Assembly (NCBI RefSeq): GCF_023544445.1
Contig: NZ_JALPVJ010000005.1
Span: forward strand, 310,001-374,000
Direction of reading: 5' to 3'
DNA from: Actinoplanes sp. M2I2
Lineage (GTDB): Bacteria; Actinomycetota; Actinomycetes; Mycobacteriales; Micromonosporaceae
Length of the DNA: 64,000 nt
Part shown: one piece after another, positions 27,225-35,467 of the stretch
Layout: each line of letters starts with the position of its first letter
How positions within the stretch are numbered: position 1 is the stretch's first letter
The notes under the pieces: generated by a model
What the model was told of the DNA's origin: nothing
Database searches by the model: none
Seen by the model: only the letters and a program-made list of their open reading frames with translations
Program-made: the position numbers and the translations under genes

Positions 27225-28232
27225 GTGAAACAGCCGGAAGCCGACATCATCGTCATCGGCGCAGGCGTCTCCGGTCTGACGACGGCAATTTGCCTTGCCG
27301 AGGCAGGCGCCGGCGTCACTGTCTGGACGGCCGAACCCACCACCGAGACAACGTCCATGGCCGCCGGCGCAATGTGGGGGCCCTACCTCGTCCAACCGCT
27401 CGACCGGGTCGACGCCTGGAGCACACATACTCTGGCCGTCCTGAGGGACCTGGCCAACGACGTGCGCACCGGGGTGCGGCTTGTCTCGGGGATCGAAGCC
27501 TCCCGCGGAGCCGTCGAGGCACCGGCCTGGGGCGGCCAGCTCGACGGATTCCGCATGTGCGAACCACACGAACTGCCTGCGAACTTTTCGACGGAATGGC
27601 GGTATACCGCCCCATTGGTCGAGATGCCGATTTACCTCGAATACCTACGGCGCCGCCTCACCGGCTCCGGTGGTGTCATCCAAAGACGGCGCGTTTCGGC
27701 CCTCGCCGAGGCCACGCGCGAGGTCGGCATCGTGGTGAACTGCGCCGGCATGGGCGCTCGGGACCTTGTCGATGACAGGAAGATCGTTCCCGTCCGCGGA
27801 CAACTTGTCGTGATGAAAAATCCCGGCCTGCACGAGTTCTTCTCCGAGGACACCGGGGCGTCGCCCGACCTCACTCACTGGTACCCCTACGGCGACACCG
27901 TCGTCCTGGGCGGCACCGCCCAACCCGACGTCTGGAACCGAGGTCCGGATCCCGCCGTTGCCATGGCCATCATTCGCAGGTGCGCAGAGATCGAGCCACG
28001 CTTCGACGACGCCGAAGTACTTGCTCATCGAGTCGGGCTCCGTCCCACGCGCGACCCCGTTCGCGTCGAAGAAGAGTCCACGACCGGTGCCAGGATCATC
28101 CACAACTACGGTCACGGCGGTGCCGGTGTGACGCTGTCATGGGGATGCGCTGCAGATGTCGCCGAACTAGCCCTGGTGCCCCGGAGCCAAAGAGCGCAGC
28201 GGCCTCCACGGAGAAGGGGCGCTCGGCCCTGA
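27225..28232 (+). CDS. D-amino acid oxidase (FAD-dependent)
   Basis: 335 residues from the GTG at 27225. The N-terminal FAD-binding fold reads DIIVIGAGVSGLTTAICLAEAG, followed by the DAAO-specific TTSMAAGAMWGPYLVQP. The C-terminal family signature IIHNYGHGGAGVTLSWGCA is essentially perfect, and HRVGLRPTRDPVR supplies the substrate-carboxylate Arg region. The enzyme oxidatively deaminates D-amino acids to keto acids, ammonia and peroxide. Most gene starts nearby have better ribosome-binding sites; none is obvious here, and the 278 bp upstream (26947-27224) show no other gene. Codon choice is slightly less GC-extreme than in neighbouring genes. Confidence 0.92.
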   Translation: MKQPEADIIVIGAGVSGLTTAICLAEAGAGVTVWTAEPTTETTSMAAGAMWGPYLVQPLDRVDAWSTHTLAVLRDLANDVRTGVRLVSGIEASRGAVEAPAWGGQLDGFRMCEPHELPANFSTEWRYTAPLVEMPIYLEYLRRRLTGSGGVIQRRRVSALAEATREVGIVVNCAGMGARDLVDDRKIVPVRGQLVVMKNPGLHEFFSEDTGASPDLTHWYPYGDTVVLGGTAQPDVWNRGPDPAVAMAIIRRCAEIEPRFDDAEVLAHRVGLRPTRDPVRVEEESTTGARIIHNYGHGGAGVTLSWGCAADVAELALVPRSQRAQRPPRRRGARP

Positions 28233-28464
28233 CGATCCCCGCCCGGGAAGGACTGATTCTTGGATCTGCCGGCCGCCTGACGAACGACACCGCCGGCCAG
28301 TCATGGACAAGCTACCGAGCAGCGCGCCGCGGGCCGGGAACCGCGAGCGGGCGCTGACGACCGGACTTGACCCGGGGCGCCGGCGGTAGCCATGATCTTG
28401 GCAGATCTGCTGGTCAGGCCGGTCGACCGGGGCATTTCCGCCGCTTCAGCAGGGAGCCGAGAGC

Positions 28465-28722
28465 ATGGCCGTGAACATCGGTGGAGCGAAATCGCCGTGG
28501 ATGGGCGCGTTGGTCGCGGCCGGCTCCATCGCTGGCGTCAGCGTGTTCGCCGTGGCCCGCGACTGGGGATGGGAATCCTGGCTGTGGGCCGCGGGCGTCT
28601 GTGTCGTCGGCGGAGCTTTCTCCTCCCTCGCGCAGGCTGAGCGCAATTGGCGGATCGACCGCTCTGTCGCGCAGGCCCGGGTCCTGGACAGCCGGGCAGA
28701 CGCTGAGCCGGGCCTGCGGTAG
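28465..28722 (+). CDS. Small two-helix membrane protein, unknown
   Basis: 85 residues; GGGAG lies about ten bases before the ATG. Two likely membrane helices (WMGALVAAGSIAGVSVFAVA and SWLWAAGVCVVGGAFSSLA) are followed by a short charged C terminus (RNWRIDRSVAQARVLDSRADAE). No family recognised. It could be a real small protein; length and codon pattern are consistent but not decisive. The flanking DNA at 28233-28464 has nothing I can identify. Confidence 0.5.
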   Translation: MAVNIGGAKSPWMGALVAAGSIAGVSVFAVARDWGWESWLWAAGVCVVGGAFSSLAQAERNWRIDRSVAQARVLDSRADAEPGLR

Positions 28723-28744
28723 ACCCCCGGCGGCTATGACAACC

Positions 28745-28815
28745 GCCGGCGCAGGGCTGTGGACGAGCGCCGGCGCAGGGCTGTGGACGAGCGCCGGCGC
28801 GGGCTGTGGATAAGC
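28745..28815. repeat. 24-bp tandem repeat, each unit with a DnaA-box-like 9-mer
   Basis: Three units (28745-28768, 28769-28792 and 28793-28815) of the form GCCGGCGCAGGGCTGTGGACGAGC. The third has lost one A and reads TGTGGATAAGC. The 9-mers are TGTGGACGA at 28758 and 28782 and TGTGGATAA at 28805; the last is an exact reverse complement of the DnaA box TTATCCACA. The array lies between two convergent genes. Confidence 0.85.
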
Positions 28816-28816
28816 G

Positions 28817-31363
28817 CTAGGAGGCGTCGTCGGCGCGGAGCGGGCGGATGTTGGCCGGCGCGGCCTCGGCCAGGGCCGTCAGGGCCTGGACGATCTTGTC
28901 GGCCGGCATGGGCTTGCAGAAGTGGTAGCCCTGGGCGGTGGGACAGTCGAGGGCGAGCAGAGCGGCCCGTTGCTCGGTCGTCTCGACCCCTTCGGCCACC
29001 ACCCGTACGCCCAGGCGGGCGCCCAGCTCGACCGCGCCGCGGACCACTGCCTCGGCGGCCGGGGACTCGATCATGTCGTCGACGAACGAGCGGTCGATCT
29101 TGAGTTCGTCGACCGGGGCGCGCGTCACTATGGCCAGCGACGAATAGCCGGTGCCGAAGTCGTCCAGGGAGAGCTGGACGCCCATGTCGCGCAGCTCGGC
29201 CAGCACCTCGTCGACGATGCGCTCCTGGCTGACCGCGACCGACTCGGTGATCTCGAGGACCAGGTGGGCGGCGGGCGCGCGGTGCCGGCGCAGCGCCTCG
29301 CCGACCTGGGCCGGGAAGCCGGGGTCGAGCAGGCTGCGGGCCGAGACGTTGACCGAGACGGGCACGTCGACGCCGGCGTGATGCCAGCTGCCGGCCGCGG
29401 CCAGCGCCAGGTCGAGCACCCGGGCGGTGAACGCGGTGTGCAGCTCGGCCGAGTGCTCGACGGCCGGGACGAAGTCGCCGGGTGAGAGCTGCCCACGGCG
29501 AGGGTGCCGCCAGCGTACGAGTGCCTCGACCCCGGTCGGCGCGGCGGTGACCAGGTCGACCGCGGGCTGCAGGTGCAGCAGGATCTGGTCGTCGGCGGCC
29601 AGCGCGTCCTGGAGCTCGGCCAGCAGGGCCAGCCCGTCGGTGGTGACCGCGTCCTGGCTCGGGTCGAAGGCGCTGACCGCCACCTGCTGGCGCTTGGCCT
29701 GGCGCAGCGCGAGAGACGCGCGGCGGACCAGCTCGGCGAGATCGGCGCGACCGGCCGGACCGGCCGCGACACCGATCGCCACCTCGACGGCGAGCCGCAC
29801 GCCGGAGACCTCCATCGGGCGGATGAGGTTCTCGACCAGCTCCCGGGCCCGGCGCAGAGCCACCGGCAGGGGGCTGGGCTCCTCGCGCCGCAGGGCGGTG
29901 GAGTCGGTGAGTGTGGCGACGGTCGTCAGCAGCACGGCGAACTCGTCGTCGCCGGTGCGCGCCACGAGGTCGCCCTCGCGGGCCAGGTCGGTGAGGCGCT
30001 CGGCCACCACGCGCAGCACCTCGTCGCCGTGCCGGTGGCCCAGGGTGCCGTTGACCTCGCGGAAGTCGTTGATGTCGAGCAGCAGCAGGGCGATCGGGCG
30101 GCGCCGGTCGAAGGAGCGCAGCAGCTGGTCGCCGTCGGCCAGCAGCGTGGTGCGGTTGAGCAGGCCGGTGAGCCGGTCATGAGCGACGTCGCGAGCGATG
30201 CGCGCCTCCAGGTCGGCCAGCCGGCCGCGGGTCGCCGCGTCGTGCAGCGCCCCGGCCAGCGCGTCGCCGAAGGCCGAGATGGCGGCCTCGTCGCGCGGGG
30301 CGGGCAGGGTCGGGCCGGACAGCCACACGGTCAGCTCGCCGACCGTGTCGCCGGCGACCGCCATCGACCGGGTGATCGCGGGCCCGGGCAGGCCGGCGAC
30401 GGCGTTGTCCTGACCGGGGCCGTCCTCGGCGTAGCGGCGCTCGCCGTCGTGGGCGCGCACCTCGATCTCGACGCGGCGGGCGCCGAACACTTCGAGCGCG
30501 GCAGCCAGCCCGGCCCGCGCGACCTCGGCCTCGGTGCCGCCGGGCAGCTTCGCCGTGGCCGCCGAGAACGTCTCCCACATGCGGCGCTCCTCTTCGGCGC
30601 GCAGGTGGAAGCGATAGGTGCGCTGCAGCAGCCAGAGGCCGGGCGCGAACGCGAGGAGCCACAGCGGGCCGTCGACGATGGCGTGGACGGCGGCCAGGCC
30701 GACCACCACGTTGCCGACGAACATCGGGATCTTCGCGTACGAGGCGCGGAGCAGGATCTGCCGGGCTGGGGCGTCCCGGTGCAGGGCGAGAGTGAGCGTG
30801 GCCAGCCCGAAGGTGATCAGCAGATAGGTCAGCGCGCCGGCGATGAGGCCGGTCATCGTGCGCGTGCTCAGCACCGCCGCCTCGCCGGCCACCAGGACGG
30901 CGACCGCGGTGGCGCCGGCCGAGCCGAGGCACAGCGAGGCGGCCAGGTGGGCCAGCTCGGCGACGTTGCGGTGCGAGTCCCACCAGGACAGCAGGCCCCA
31001 GGCGACCAGCGCGCCGGCCAGCGTGGCCGCGGGCAGCCAGCCGGGCGGCGCCACGACGAAGGCGATGATGAAGGCGGCCTCACCCCAGCTCACCGAGACC
31101 ACTCCACGACCGAGGCGGAAGCGCAGCCGGGCCAGTTGACCGGCGATGACGAGGGCGACGGCCAGCGCGACGCCGGCCACCGGTGTGAGGGGACGGTCGG
31201 CCGGGCGGTCGAGAGGCAGCAGGACGCCGAGGACGGCCACCAGGAGGGCCGAACCGAGCACCACCCCGGTGAGCGCACGGACCGCGCGGGACCGGCCGGC
31301 GAGGCCCGCCGCGTCGATCCAGGAGCGGCGGACGGAAGCCCGCGCACCCGACGGCGCGGTCAT
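28817..31363 (-). CDS. Membrane GGDEF-EAL protein: degenerate cyclase, apparently intact c-di-GMP phosphodiesterase
   Basis: About 848 residues from the ATG at 31363 (AGGCGG eight bases before); a GTG three codons earlier is possible. Residues 25-265 contain about seven membrane helices. A GAF-like linker follows (ALEVFGARRVEIEVR), then a GGDEF domain (HDRLTGLLNRTTLL and LLLLDINDFREVNGTLGHRHGDE). Its signature reads RTGDDEFAVLL: the second Gly is Asp, so cyclase activity is doubtful. The EAL domain keeps its catalytic residues: GVEALVRWRHPRRG, VNVSARSL, LEITESV, LSLDDFGTGYSSL, LKIDRSFV and AEGVETTEQ. The likely role is membrane-localised hydrolysis of cyclic di-GMP, with the GGDEF domain perhaps as a GTP sensor. 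A palindrome and a hairpin lie upstream. Confidence 0.93.
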   Translation of the reverse strand: MTAPSGARASVRRSWIDAAGLAGRSRAVRALTGVVLGSALLVAVLGVLLPLDRPADRPLTPVAGVALAVALVIAGQLARLRFRLGRGVVSVSWGEAAFIIAFVVAPPGWLPAATLAGALVAWGLLSWWDSHRNVAELAHLAASLCLGSAGATAVAVLVAGEAAVLSTRTMTGLIAGALTYLLITFGLATLTLALHRDAPARQILLRASYAKIPMFVGNVVVGLAAVHAIVDGPLWLLAFAPGLWLLQRTYRFHLRAEEERRMWETFSAATAKLPGGTEAEVARAGLAAALEVFGARRVEIEVRAHDGERRYAEDGPGQDNAVAGLPGPAITRSMAVAGDTVGELTVWLSGPTLPAPRDEAAISAFGDALAGALHDAATRGRLADLEARIARDVAHDRLTGLLNRTTLLADGDQLLRSFDRRRPIALLLLDINDFREVNGTLGHRHGDEVLRVVAERLTDLAREGDLVARTGDDEFAVLLTTVATLTDSTALRREEPSPLPVALRRARELVENLIRPMEVSGVRLAVEVAIGVAAGPAGRADLAELVRRASLALRQAKRQQVAVSAFDPSQDAVTTDGLALLAELQDALAADDQILLHLQPAVDLVTAAPTGVEALVRWRHPRRGQLSPGDFVPAVEHSAELHTAFTARVLDLALAAAGSWHHAGVDVPVSVNVSARSLLDPGFPAQVGEALRRHRAPAAHLVLEITESVAVSQERIVDEVLAELRDMGVQLSLDDFGTGYSSLAIVTRAPVDELKIDRSFVDDMIESPAAEAVVRGAVELGARLGVRVVAEGVETTEQRAALLALDCPTAQGYHFCKPMPADKIVQALTALAEAAPANIRPLRADDAS

Positions 31364-31394
31364 CGAAAACACCGCCTGAACAGCGGCACTGGCG

Positions 31395-31408
31395 GATGCA
31401 CGTGCATC
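31395..31408. promoter_or_regulatory. Perfect 14-bp palindrome upstream of the GGDEF-EAL gene
   Basis: GATGCACGTGCATC is fully palindromic and lies 32 bp before the start codon of the leftward gene, a typical repressor position. No neighbouring regulator gene offers itself as partner. Confidence 0.5.
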
Positions 31409-31454
31409 TGCAGGGGAGAAAACGGCGGGCGGGGAATGGTCATTTTCGGCGCCC

Positions 31455-31498
31455 CCTTCCGCGCAGGGATCAGGGGCGGTTAGGCCCCCGGCGGAAGG
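31455..31498 (-). other. Nested hairpin in the leader of the GGDEF-EAL gene
   Basis: An outer perfect 8-bp inverted repeat (CCTTCCGC at 31455-31462, GCGGAAGG at 31491-31498) encloses an inner five-pair stem (GGGGC at 31473-31477, GCCCC at 31484-31488) with a six-base loop. It lies about 90-135 bp before the coding start. It could be a leader RNA structure or a terminator of something upstream; I see no match to the known cyclic di-GMP riboswitch core. Confidence 0.4.
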
Positions 31499-31612
31499 CT
31501 AAATCAATACCGATGAACAGAACAGGGCTTGACGCACGACGCGTATCCGCCATACGTCAGACCAATACCGTGCGTGTCATCCATCGACGGACGCCAGCGG
31601 CCTGCGACGAGG

Positions 31613-31966
31613 TCAAACGCGACGGTTGTCGCCGTCGGCGGACCCACCGTCACGGTGCGTAGTAGTGCCCGTGACCTCGTCGTCCGTGGCGGCGCCGACC
31701 GCAGCCGATCGATCCGCTTCGACATCCGCCGCGCCCGCACCGGCGCCGGAACGCTCGAGATCGGCGTTGAGCCGGGCGATCTCAGCTTCACGCTGCGTCT
31801 GCCTTACGTCAGGAAAACTGTCGGGAAGCCGACGCAAGCGCTTGTTCATGTTGCGGATCAGCAGCACAGTCGCTATGGACATGAGCACGATGACGAACAG
31901 CCCCATCGGGCCGGCTAGGCCGCCCGAGCGGGTGTCGCCGAAATTGTTGACCGCGAGGATGTCCAT
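31613..31966 (-). CDS. Small single-pass membrane protein next to mca
   Basis: 117 residues. One membrane helix (GPMGLFVIVLMSIATVLLI) follows a short extracytoplasmic N terminus. Next comes a basic stop-transfer segment (RNMNKRLRRLP), a short amphipathic stretch with QREAEIARLNADLERSG, and a disordered acidic tail. The gene lies 46 bp downstream of mca on the same strand; a small membrane protein at this place is, to my knowledge, a recurring actinobacterial arrangement, but its function is unknown. Confidence 0.7.
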   Translation of the reverse strand: MDILAVNNFGDTRSGGLAGPMGLFVIVLMSIATVLLIRNMNKRLRRLPDSFPDVRQTQREAEIARLNADLERSGAGAGAADVEADRSAAVGAATDDEVTGTTTHRDGGSADGDNRRV

Positions 31967-32012
31967 GGTTCGAGTTTAGGCCTTCGATCCGCCGGTGCGG
32001 GCCGGGCGGTGC

Positions 32013-32894
32013 TCAGCGGGCGTCGACCGACTCGCGGATGCCGGCGAAGAGGTCGGACTCGGGCACCGGGCTGTCGACCAGCGAACGGGCCAGCTCGAAA
32101 TCCTCGGTGGGCCACACCTTCTGCTGGAGCTCGAGCGGGATCTTGAACCAGAAGCCGTCGGGGTCGACCTGGGTGGCGTGGGCCCGCAGCGCCTCGTCAC
32201 GGACCTCGAAGTACTCGCCGCACTCGACCCGCGTGGTGATCTTGTCACCGCGGTCGTCGCGGTCGGACCACTTCTCGAGCCATTCGGTGTACGGCGACTC
32301 GAGGCCGGCGGCGAGCATGCCCTCGTGCAGGGCGAGCATGCGGGCCCGGGTCCAGCCCGAGTTGTAGTAGAGCTTGCTCGGCTGCCACGGCTCGCCCAAC
32401 TCGGGGTAGGCCTCCGGGTCGCCGGCCTTGTCGAAGGCCACGACCGCCACCTTGTGGCACATGATGTGGTCGGGGTGCGGGTAGCCGCCGTTCTCGTCGT
32501 AGGTGGTCATGACGTGCGGGCGGAACTCGCGGATCAGCTTGATCAGCGGGACCGCGGCGGTTTCCGGATCCTGCAGGCCGAAGCAGCCCTCGGGCAGCGG
32601 CGGCAGCGGGTCGCCCTCGGGCAGGCCCGAGTCGACGAAGCCGAGCCACGACTGCTCGACGCCCAGGATCTCGCGCGCCCGGTCCATCTCGGCGCGGCGG
32701 ATCTCGGAGATGTTCTCCCAGACCTCGGGGCGATCCATCTTGTCGTTGAGAACGCTGCCGCGCTCGCCGCCGGTACACGTCGCGACCATCACCCGGACAC
32801 CCTCGGCGACGTAACGCGCCATGGTGGCGGCGCCCTTGCTGGACTCGTCGTCGGGGTGCGCGTGCACTGCCATGAGGCGCAACTGCTCAGCCAC
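32013..32894 (-). CDS. mca: Mycothiol S-conjugate amidase
   Basis: 293 residues from the GTG at 32894, which follows AAGGAG by seven bases. Zinc amidase of the LmbE/PIG-L fold that cleaves mycothiol S-conjugates to a mercapturic acid, which is exported, and GlcN-inositol, which is recycled. Signature AVHAHPDDESSKGAATMARY gives two zinc ligands (His, Asp), and YPHPDHIMCHKVAV the third His. Further conserved segments are CTGGERGSVLN and WLGFVDSGLPEGDPLPPLPE. Length and C-terminal region fit Mca rather than the paralogue MshB. It shows that the organism makes mycothiol. Confidence 0.96.
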   Translation of the reverse strand: MAEQLRLMAVHAHPDDESSKGAATMARYVAEGVRVMVATCTGGERGSVLNDKMDRPEVWENISEIRRAEMDRAREILGVEQSWLGFVDSGLPEGDPLPPLPEGCFGLQDPETAAVPLIKLIREFRPHVMTTYDENGGYPHPDHIMCHKVAVVAFDKAGDPEAYPELGEPWQPSKLYYNSGWTRARMLALHEGMLAAGLESPYTEWLEKWSDRDDRGDKITTRVECGEYFEVRDEALRAHATQVDPDGFWFKIPLELQQKVWPTEDFELARSLVDSPVPESDLFAGIRESVDAR

Positions 32895-33023
32895 AGAAAA
32901 CTCCTTGGACCTGACCCGCGGTCTGAACCTGCCCCGCGGCGGGCGAGCCGGTATCGGCTGCGAAGATGGACATTGCCATTCTGTCGGATGCCCCCGACAA
33001 GAAACGCACGAGAGGTGCCCGAG

Positions 33024-33443
33024 GTGAGCGAGACGCGCACCACAGAGCCGGTCTTCCCGCCGGGCCGGTACGGACGGCGCCGTTCCGGCCGCCGCCGGCC
33101 GGTGGTGCCCATCGTCGTGCTGGCCCTCGTCGTGATCGGTTCCCTCCTGCTCTCGTTCCGGCTCTTCCAGCAGTTCGGCCAGACCGATTACGAGCCCCAG
33201 ATCGTCGGCTGGTCGGAGCCCTCGGACGCCGTGCTGAGCATCGAGTTCAAGGTGCGCGTCCCGGCCGGTGGAGCCGCCGAGTGCGTGCTGCGCGCCCGGG
33301 ACTACGACGGCTTCGAGGTCGGGCGGCGGACGGTGGTCGTCCGCGCCAGCGGGAACGAAACGACAATCGACGCGAAGGAGACGGTGCCCACGACGGCCCG
33401 GGCCAGCGTCGGGGACGTGCCGAGCTGCCGGCCCCCCGCCTGA
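33024..33443 (+). CDS. DUF4307 single-pass membrane protein
   Basis: 139 residues from the GTG at 33024 (AGAGG eight bases before). A Pro/Arg-rich N terminus (FPPGRYGRRRSGRRRP) is followed by one membrane helix (VVPIVVLALVVIGSLLLSF) and an extracytoplasmic beta-rich domain (VGWSEPSDAVLSIEFKV, then CVLRARDYDGFEVGRR). This is the layout of DUF4307 proteins, found in actinobacteria between mca and greA. Function unknown. It is divergent from mca; the 129-bp gap would hold both promoters. Confidence 0.85.
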   Translation: MSETRTTEPVFPPGRYGRRRSGRRRPVVPIVVLALVVIGSLLLSFRLFQQFGQTDYEPQIVGWSEPSDAVLSIEFKVRVPAGGAAECVLRARDYDGFEVGRRTVVVRASGNETTIDAKETVPTTARASVGDVPSCRPPA

Positions 33444-33554
33444 CCGGAACGGCACCAGATCACGCAAAAAGGGCGGTGTGCATACCGCTGGTAAGCTTGG
33501 TGATTCGCTCCGTTCAGTATCGCCTCCAGTGATGCTGAGCGTTTTCCCTTTTTC

Positions 33555-33588
33555 TGGTATATACCGACCTCCCTGGTAGATACCGACC
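33555..33588 (+). repeat. Direct repeat in the greA upstream region
   Basis: TGGTATATACCGACC at 33555-33569 and TGGTAGATACCGACC at 33574-33588: 15-mers with one mismatch, 19 bp apart. A shorter echo, GTAGGTACCCCGAC, follows. The start codon of greA is at 33635, so the repeats are where an activator or repressor would bind, or they are -10 regions (TATACC, GATACC). Confidence 0.6.
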
Positions 33589-33634
33589 CCGTAGGTACCC
33601 CGACAACGGCCCCGTTCCAGCAAGGAGATCGCCC

Positions 33635-34129
33635 GTGTCCAGTTCAGAGGCGCCCAAGACCTGGCTTTCTCAGGACGCTCACGACCGGCTGCAGGCCGAG
33701 CTCGACGAGTTGATCGCCGCGCGCCCCGAGGTGGCCGCCGAGATCAACGCGCGTCGCGAGGAGGGCGACCTCCGTGAGAACGGCGGCTATCACGCCGCCC
33801 GCGAGGAGCAGAGCCGCCAGGAAGGCCGGATCCTCTACTTGAAGGAGTTCCTCCGCAACGCCGAGGTCGGCGAGGCTCCCACCGCCGACAAGGTCGCCCC
33901 CGGCTCGGTCGTGACGATCTACTTCGACGACGACCAGAGCGACACCGAGACCTTCCTGCTCGGCTCGCGCGAGATCTCCTCCACCACCGACCTCACCGTC
34001 TACAGCCCCGAGTCGGCGCTGGGCACGGCCATCCTCGGCGCGGCCGAGGGTCAGACCGTCACCTACACGGCGCCCAGCGGCTCCGACATCAAGGTGACCG
34101 TGGTGAAGTTCGGCCCGTTCGAGGGCTGA
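33635..34129 (+). CDS. greA: Transcription elongation factor GreA
   Basis: 164 residues from a GTG with AAGGAG upstream. GreA enters the RNA polymerase secondary channel and stimulates cleavage of backtracked transcripts. The N-terminal coiled coil ([19 protein letters not shown], then [20 protein letters not shown]) includes the acidic tip, here EEGDLREN with the key Asp and Glu. The C-terminal FKBP-like domain ends [22 protein letters not shown], the standard Gre signature. A GC-rich hairpin follows. Confidence 0.96.
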   Translation: MSSSEAPKTWLSQDAHDRLQAELDELIAARPEVAAEINARREEGDLRENGGYHAAREEQSRQEGRILYLKEFLRNAEVGEAPTADKVAPGSVVTIYFDDDQSDTETFLLGSREISSTTDLTVYSPESALGTAILGAAEGQTVTYTAPSGSDIKVTVVKFGPFEG

Positions 34130-34143
34130 CCAGGACGAAGGGG

Positions 34144-34162
34144 CCCGCGGCTCGGCCGCGGG
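34144..34162. terminator. Bidirectional terminator between greA and ilvA
   Basis: CCCGCGGC (34144-34151) and GCCGCGGG (34155-34162) around a TCG loop, extended by a GGGG / CTCCCC flank. It sits between the ends of two convergent genes. Confidence 0.75.
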
Positions 34163-34168
34163 CTCCCC

Positions 34169-35419
34169 TCACGGAGTCGTGTCGGCCAGCTGCGACACCC
34201 GGTATCCCGAGTCGCGCAGCGCACTGATCAACGCGGCTGAGTGGTCGGGCCCGCGGGTCTCGACCGAGAGAGCGACCTCGGCCTCGCCGAAGCTCAGCCG
34301 CGGGCTCTGCCGCGAGTGCGCCACGTCGACCACGTTGGCCCGCTGACCGGCGATCTGACCGAGCAGCCGGGCCAGCTCACCGGGCCGGTCGGTGCAGCGC
34401 ACGGCCAGCCGCAGGAAGCGGCCGGCCGACGCGAGCCCGTGCTCGATCACCCGCAGCAGCAGCATCGGGTCGATGTTGCCGCCAGAGAGGACGGCCACCG
34501 CCGGACCGTCGTCCGGCGGGGCGTACGCGCCGGTGAGCAGGGCCGCCACCCCGGCCGCACCGGCCGGTTCGACCACCGACTTGTGCCGCTCGAGCAGCAC
34601 CAGCAGCGCGGCCGACAAGTCCTCGTCGCTGACCGTCACGATCTCGTCGACGAGCTTGCTGACATGCGCGAACGTGAGGTCGCCGGGGCGCAGCACGCAG
34701 ATGCCGTCGGCGATCGTGACGCCCCGGTCGAGCTTCTGCGGCGACCCGGCGGCCAGCGAGGGCGGGTACGCCGCGGCGCCGCTCGCCTGCACCCCCACCA
34801 CCCGGATGCCCGGTCGCAGCGCCTTGGCCGCGACGGCCACCCCCGAGATCAGCCCGCCGCCGCCCACCGCGGTGATGATCGTGGTCACGTCGGGACACTG
34901 CTCGAGGATCTCCAGGCCCACGGTGCCCTGCCCGGCGATCACGTCGGGGTGGTCGAACGGGTGGATCAGCACCGCGCCGGTCCGTTCGGCGAAGTCCCGG
35001 GCCGCCTCGAGGGAGTCGTCGACGCTCGTGCCGGCGTACTCGATCGCGGCGCCGTACCCCTTGGTCGCGGTCACCTTGGGCAGCGGGGCGCCCTCGGGCA
35101 TGAACACGGTGGCCCGCGCACCCAGCATCTCGGCCGCCAGCGCGACGCCCTGCGCGTGGTTGCCGGCGCTGGCCGCGACGACCCCGCGAGCCCGCTCGGC
35201 GTCGGAGAGGCGGGCGATGCGGGTGTACGCGCCGCGCACCTTGTACGAGCCGGCGCGCTGCTGGTTCTCGCACTTGAGCCAGACCGGGGTGCCGGTGATC
35301 TCGGTGAGCGGGCGGGACGGGATCAGCGGGGTGGTCTTGACCACGCCGGTCAGAAGCTCGCGGGCGGCCTCGATGTCGGCCGGCGCGAGCAGGTCGAGCG
35401 GGTGGGGTACACCATTCAT
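34169..35419 (-). CDS. ilvA: Threonine ammonia-lyase with C-terminal ACT domain
   Basis: 416 residues. PLP enzyme that deaminates threonine to 2-oxobutanoate, the first step to isoleucine. The PLP lysine lies in RAGSYKVRGAYTRIARL; the cofactor phosphate loop is VGGGGLISG; ASAGNHAQGVALAAEMLG is the conserved substrate loop. The C-terminal ACT domain (LRLAVRCTDRPGELARLLG) is single and short, as in the compact TdcB/IlvA-hybrid type of many actinobacteria, so feedback control by isoleucine or valine is possible but the allosteric behaviour cannot be read from sequence. Serine can be an alternative substrate. Confidence 0.93.
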   Translation of the reverse strand: MNGVPHPLDLLAPADIEAARELLTGVVKTTPLIPSRPLTEITGTPVWLKCENQQRAGSYKVRGAYTRIARLSDAERARGVVAASAGNHAQGVALAAEMLGARATVFMPEGAPLPKVTATKGYGAAIEYAGTSVDDSLEAARDFAERTGAVLIHPFDHPDVIAGQGTVGLEILEQCPDVTTIITAVGGGGLISGVAVAAKALRPGIRVVGVQASGAAAYPPSLAAGSPQKLDRGVTIADGICVLRPGDLTFAHVSKLVDEIVTVSDEDLSAALLVLLERHKSVVEPAGAAGVAALLTGAYAPPDDGPAVAVLSGGNIDPMLLLRVIEHGLASAGRFLRLAVRCTDRPGELARLLGQIAGQRANVVDVAHSRQSPRLSFGEAEVALSVETRGPDHSAALISALRDSGYRVSQLADTTP

Positions 35420-35467
35420 GCCGTGAATGCTGCCACCCGCTCCCCCGGGATCGTCCGCCGCCCGGTT

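Noticed and set aside
29504..31483. A 659-residue + strand frame opposite the GGDEF-EAL gene
   Set aside because: Antisense of a well-supported gene; Gln/Gly/Arg-rich with no recognisable domain.
31364..31612. Cyclic di-GMP riboswitch before the GGDEF-EAL gene
   Set aside because: I looked for the conserved GEMM core (a CACGCA-type segment, tetraloop receptor) and did not see it; only generic stems are present.
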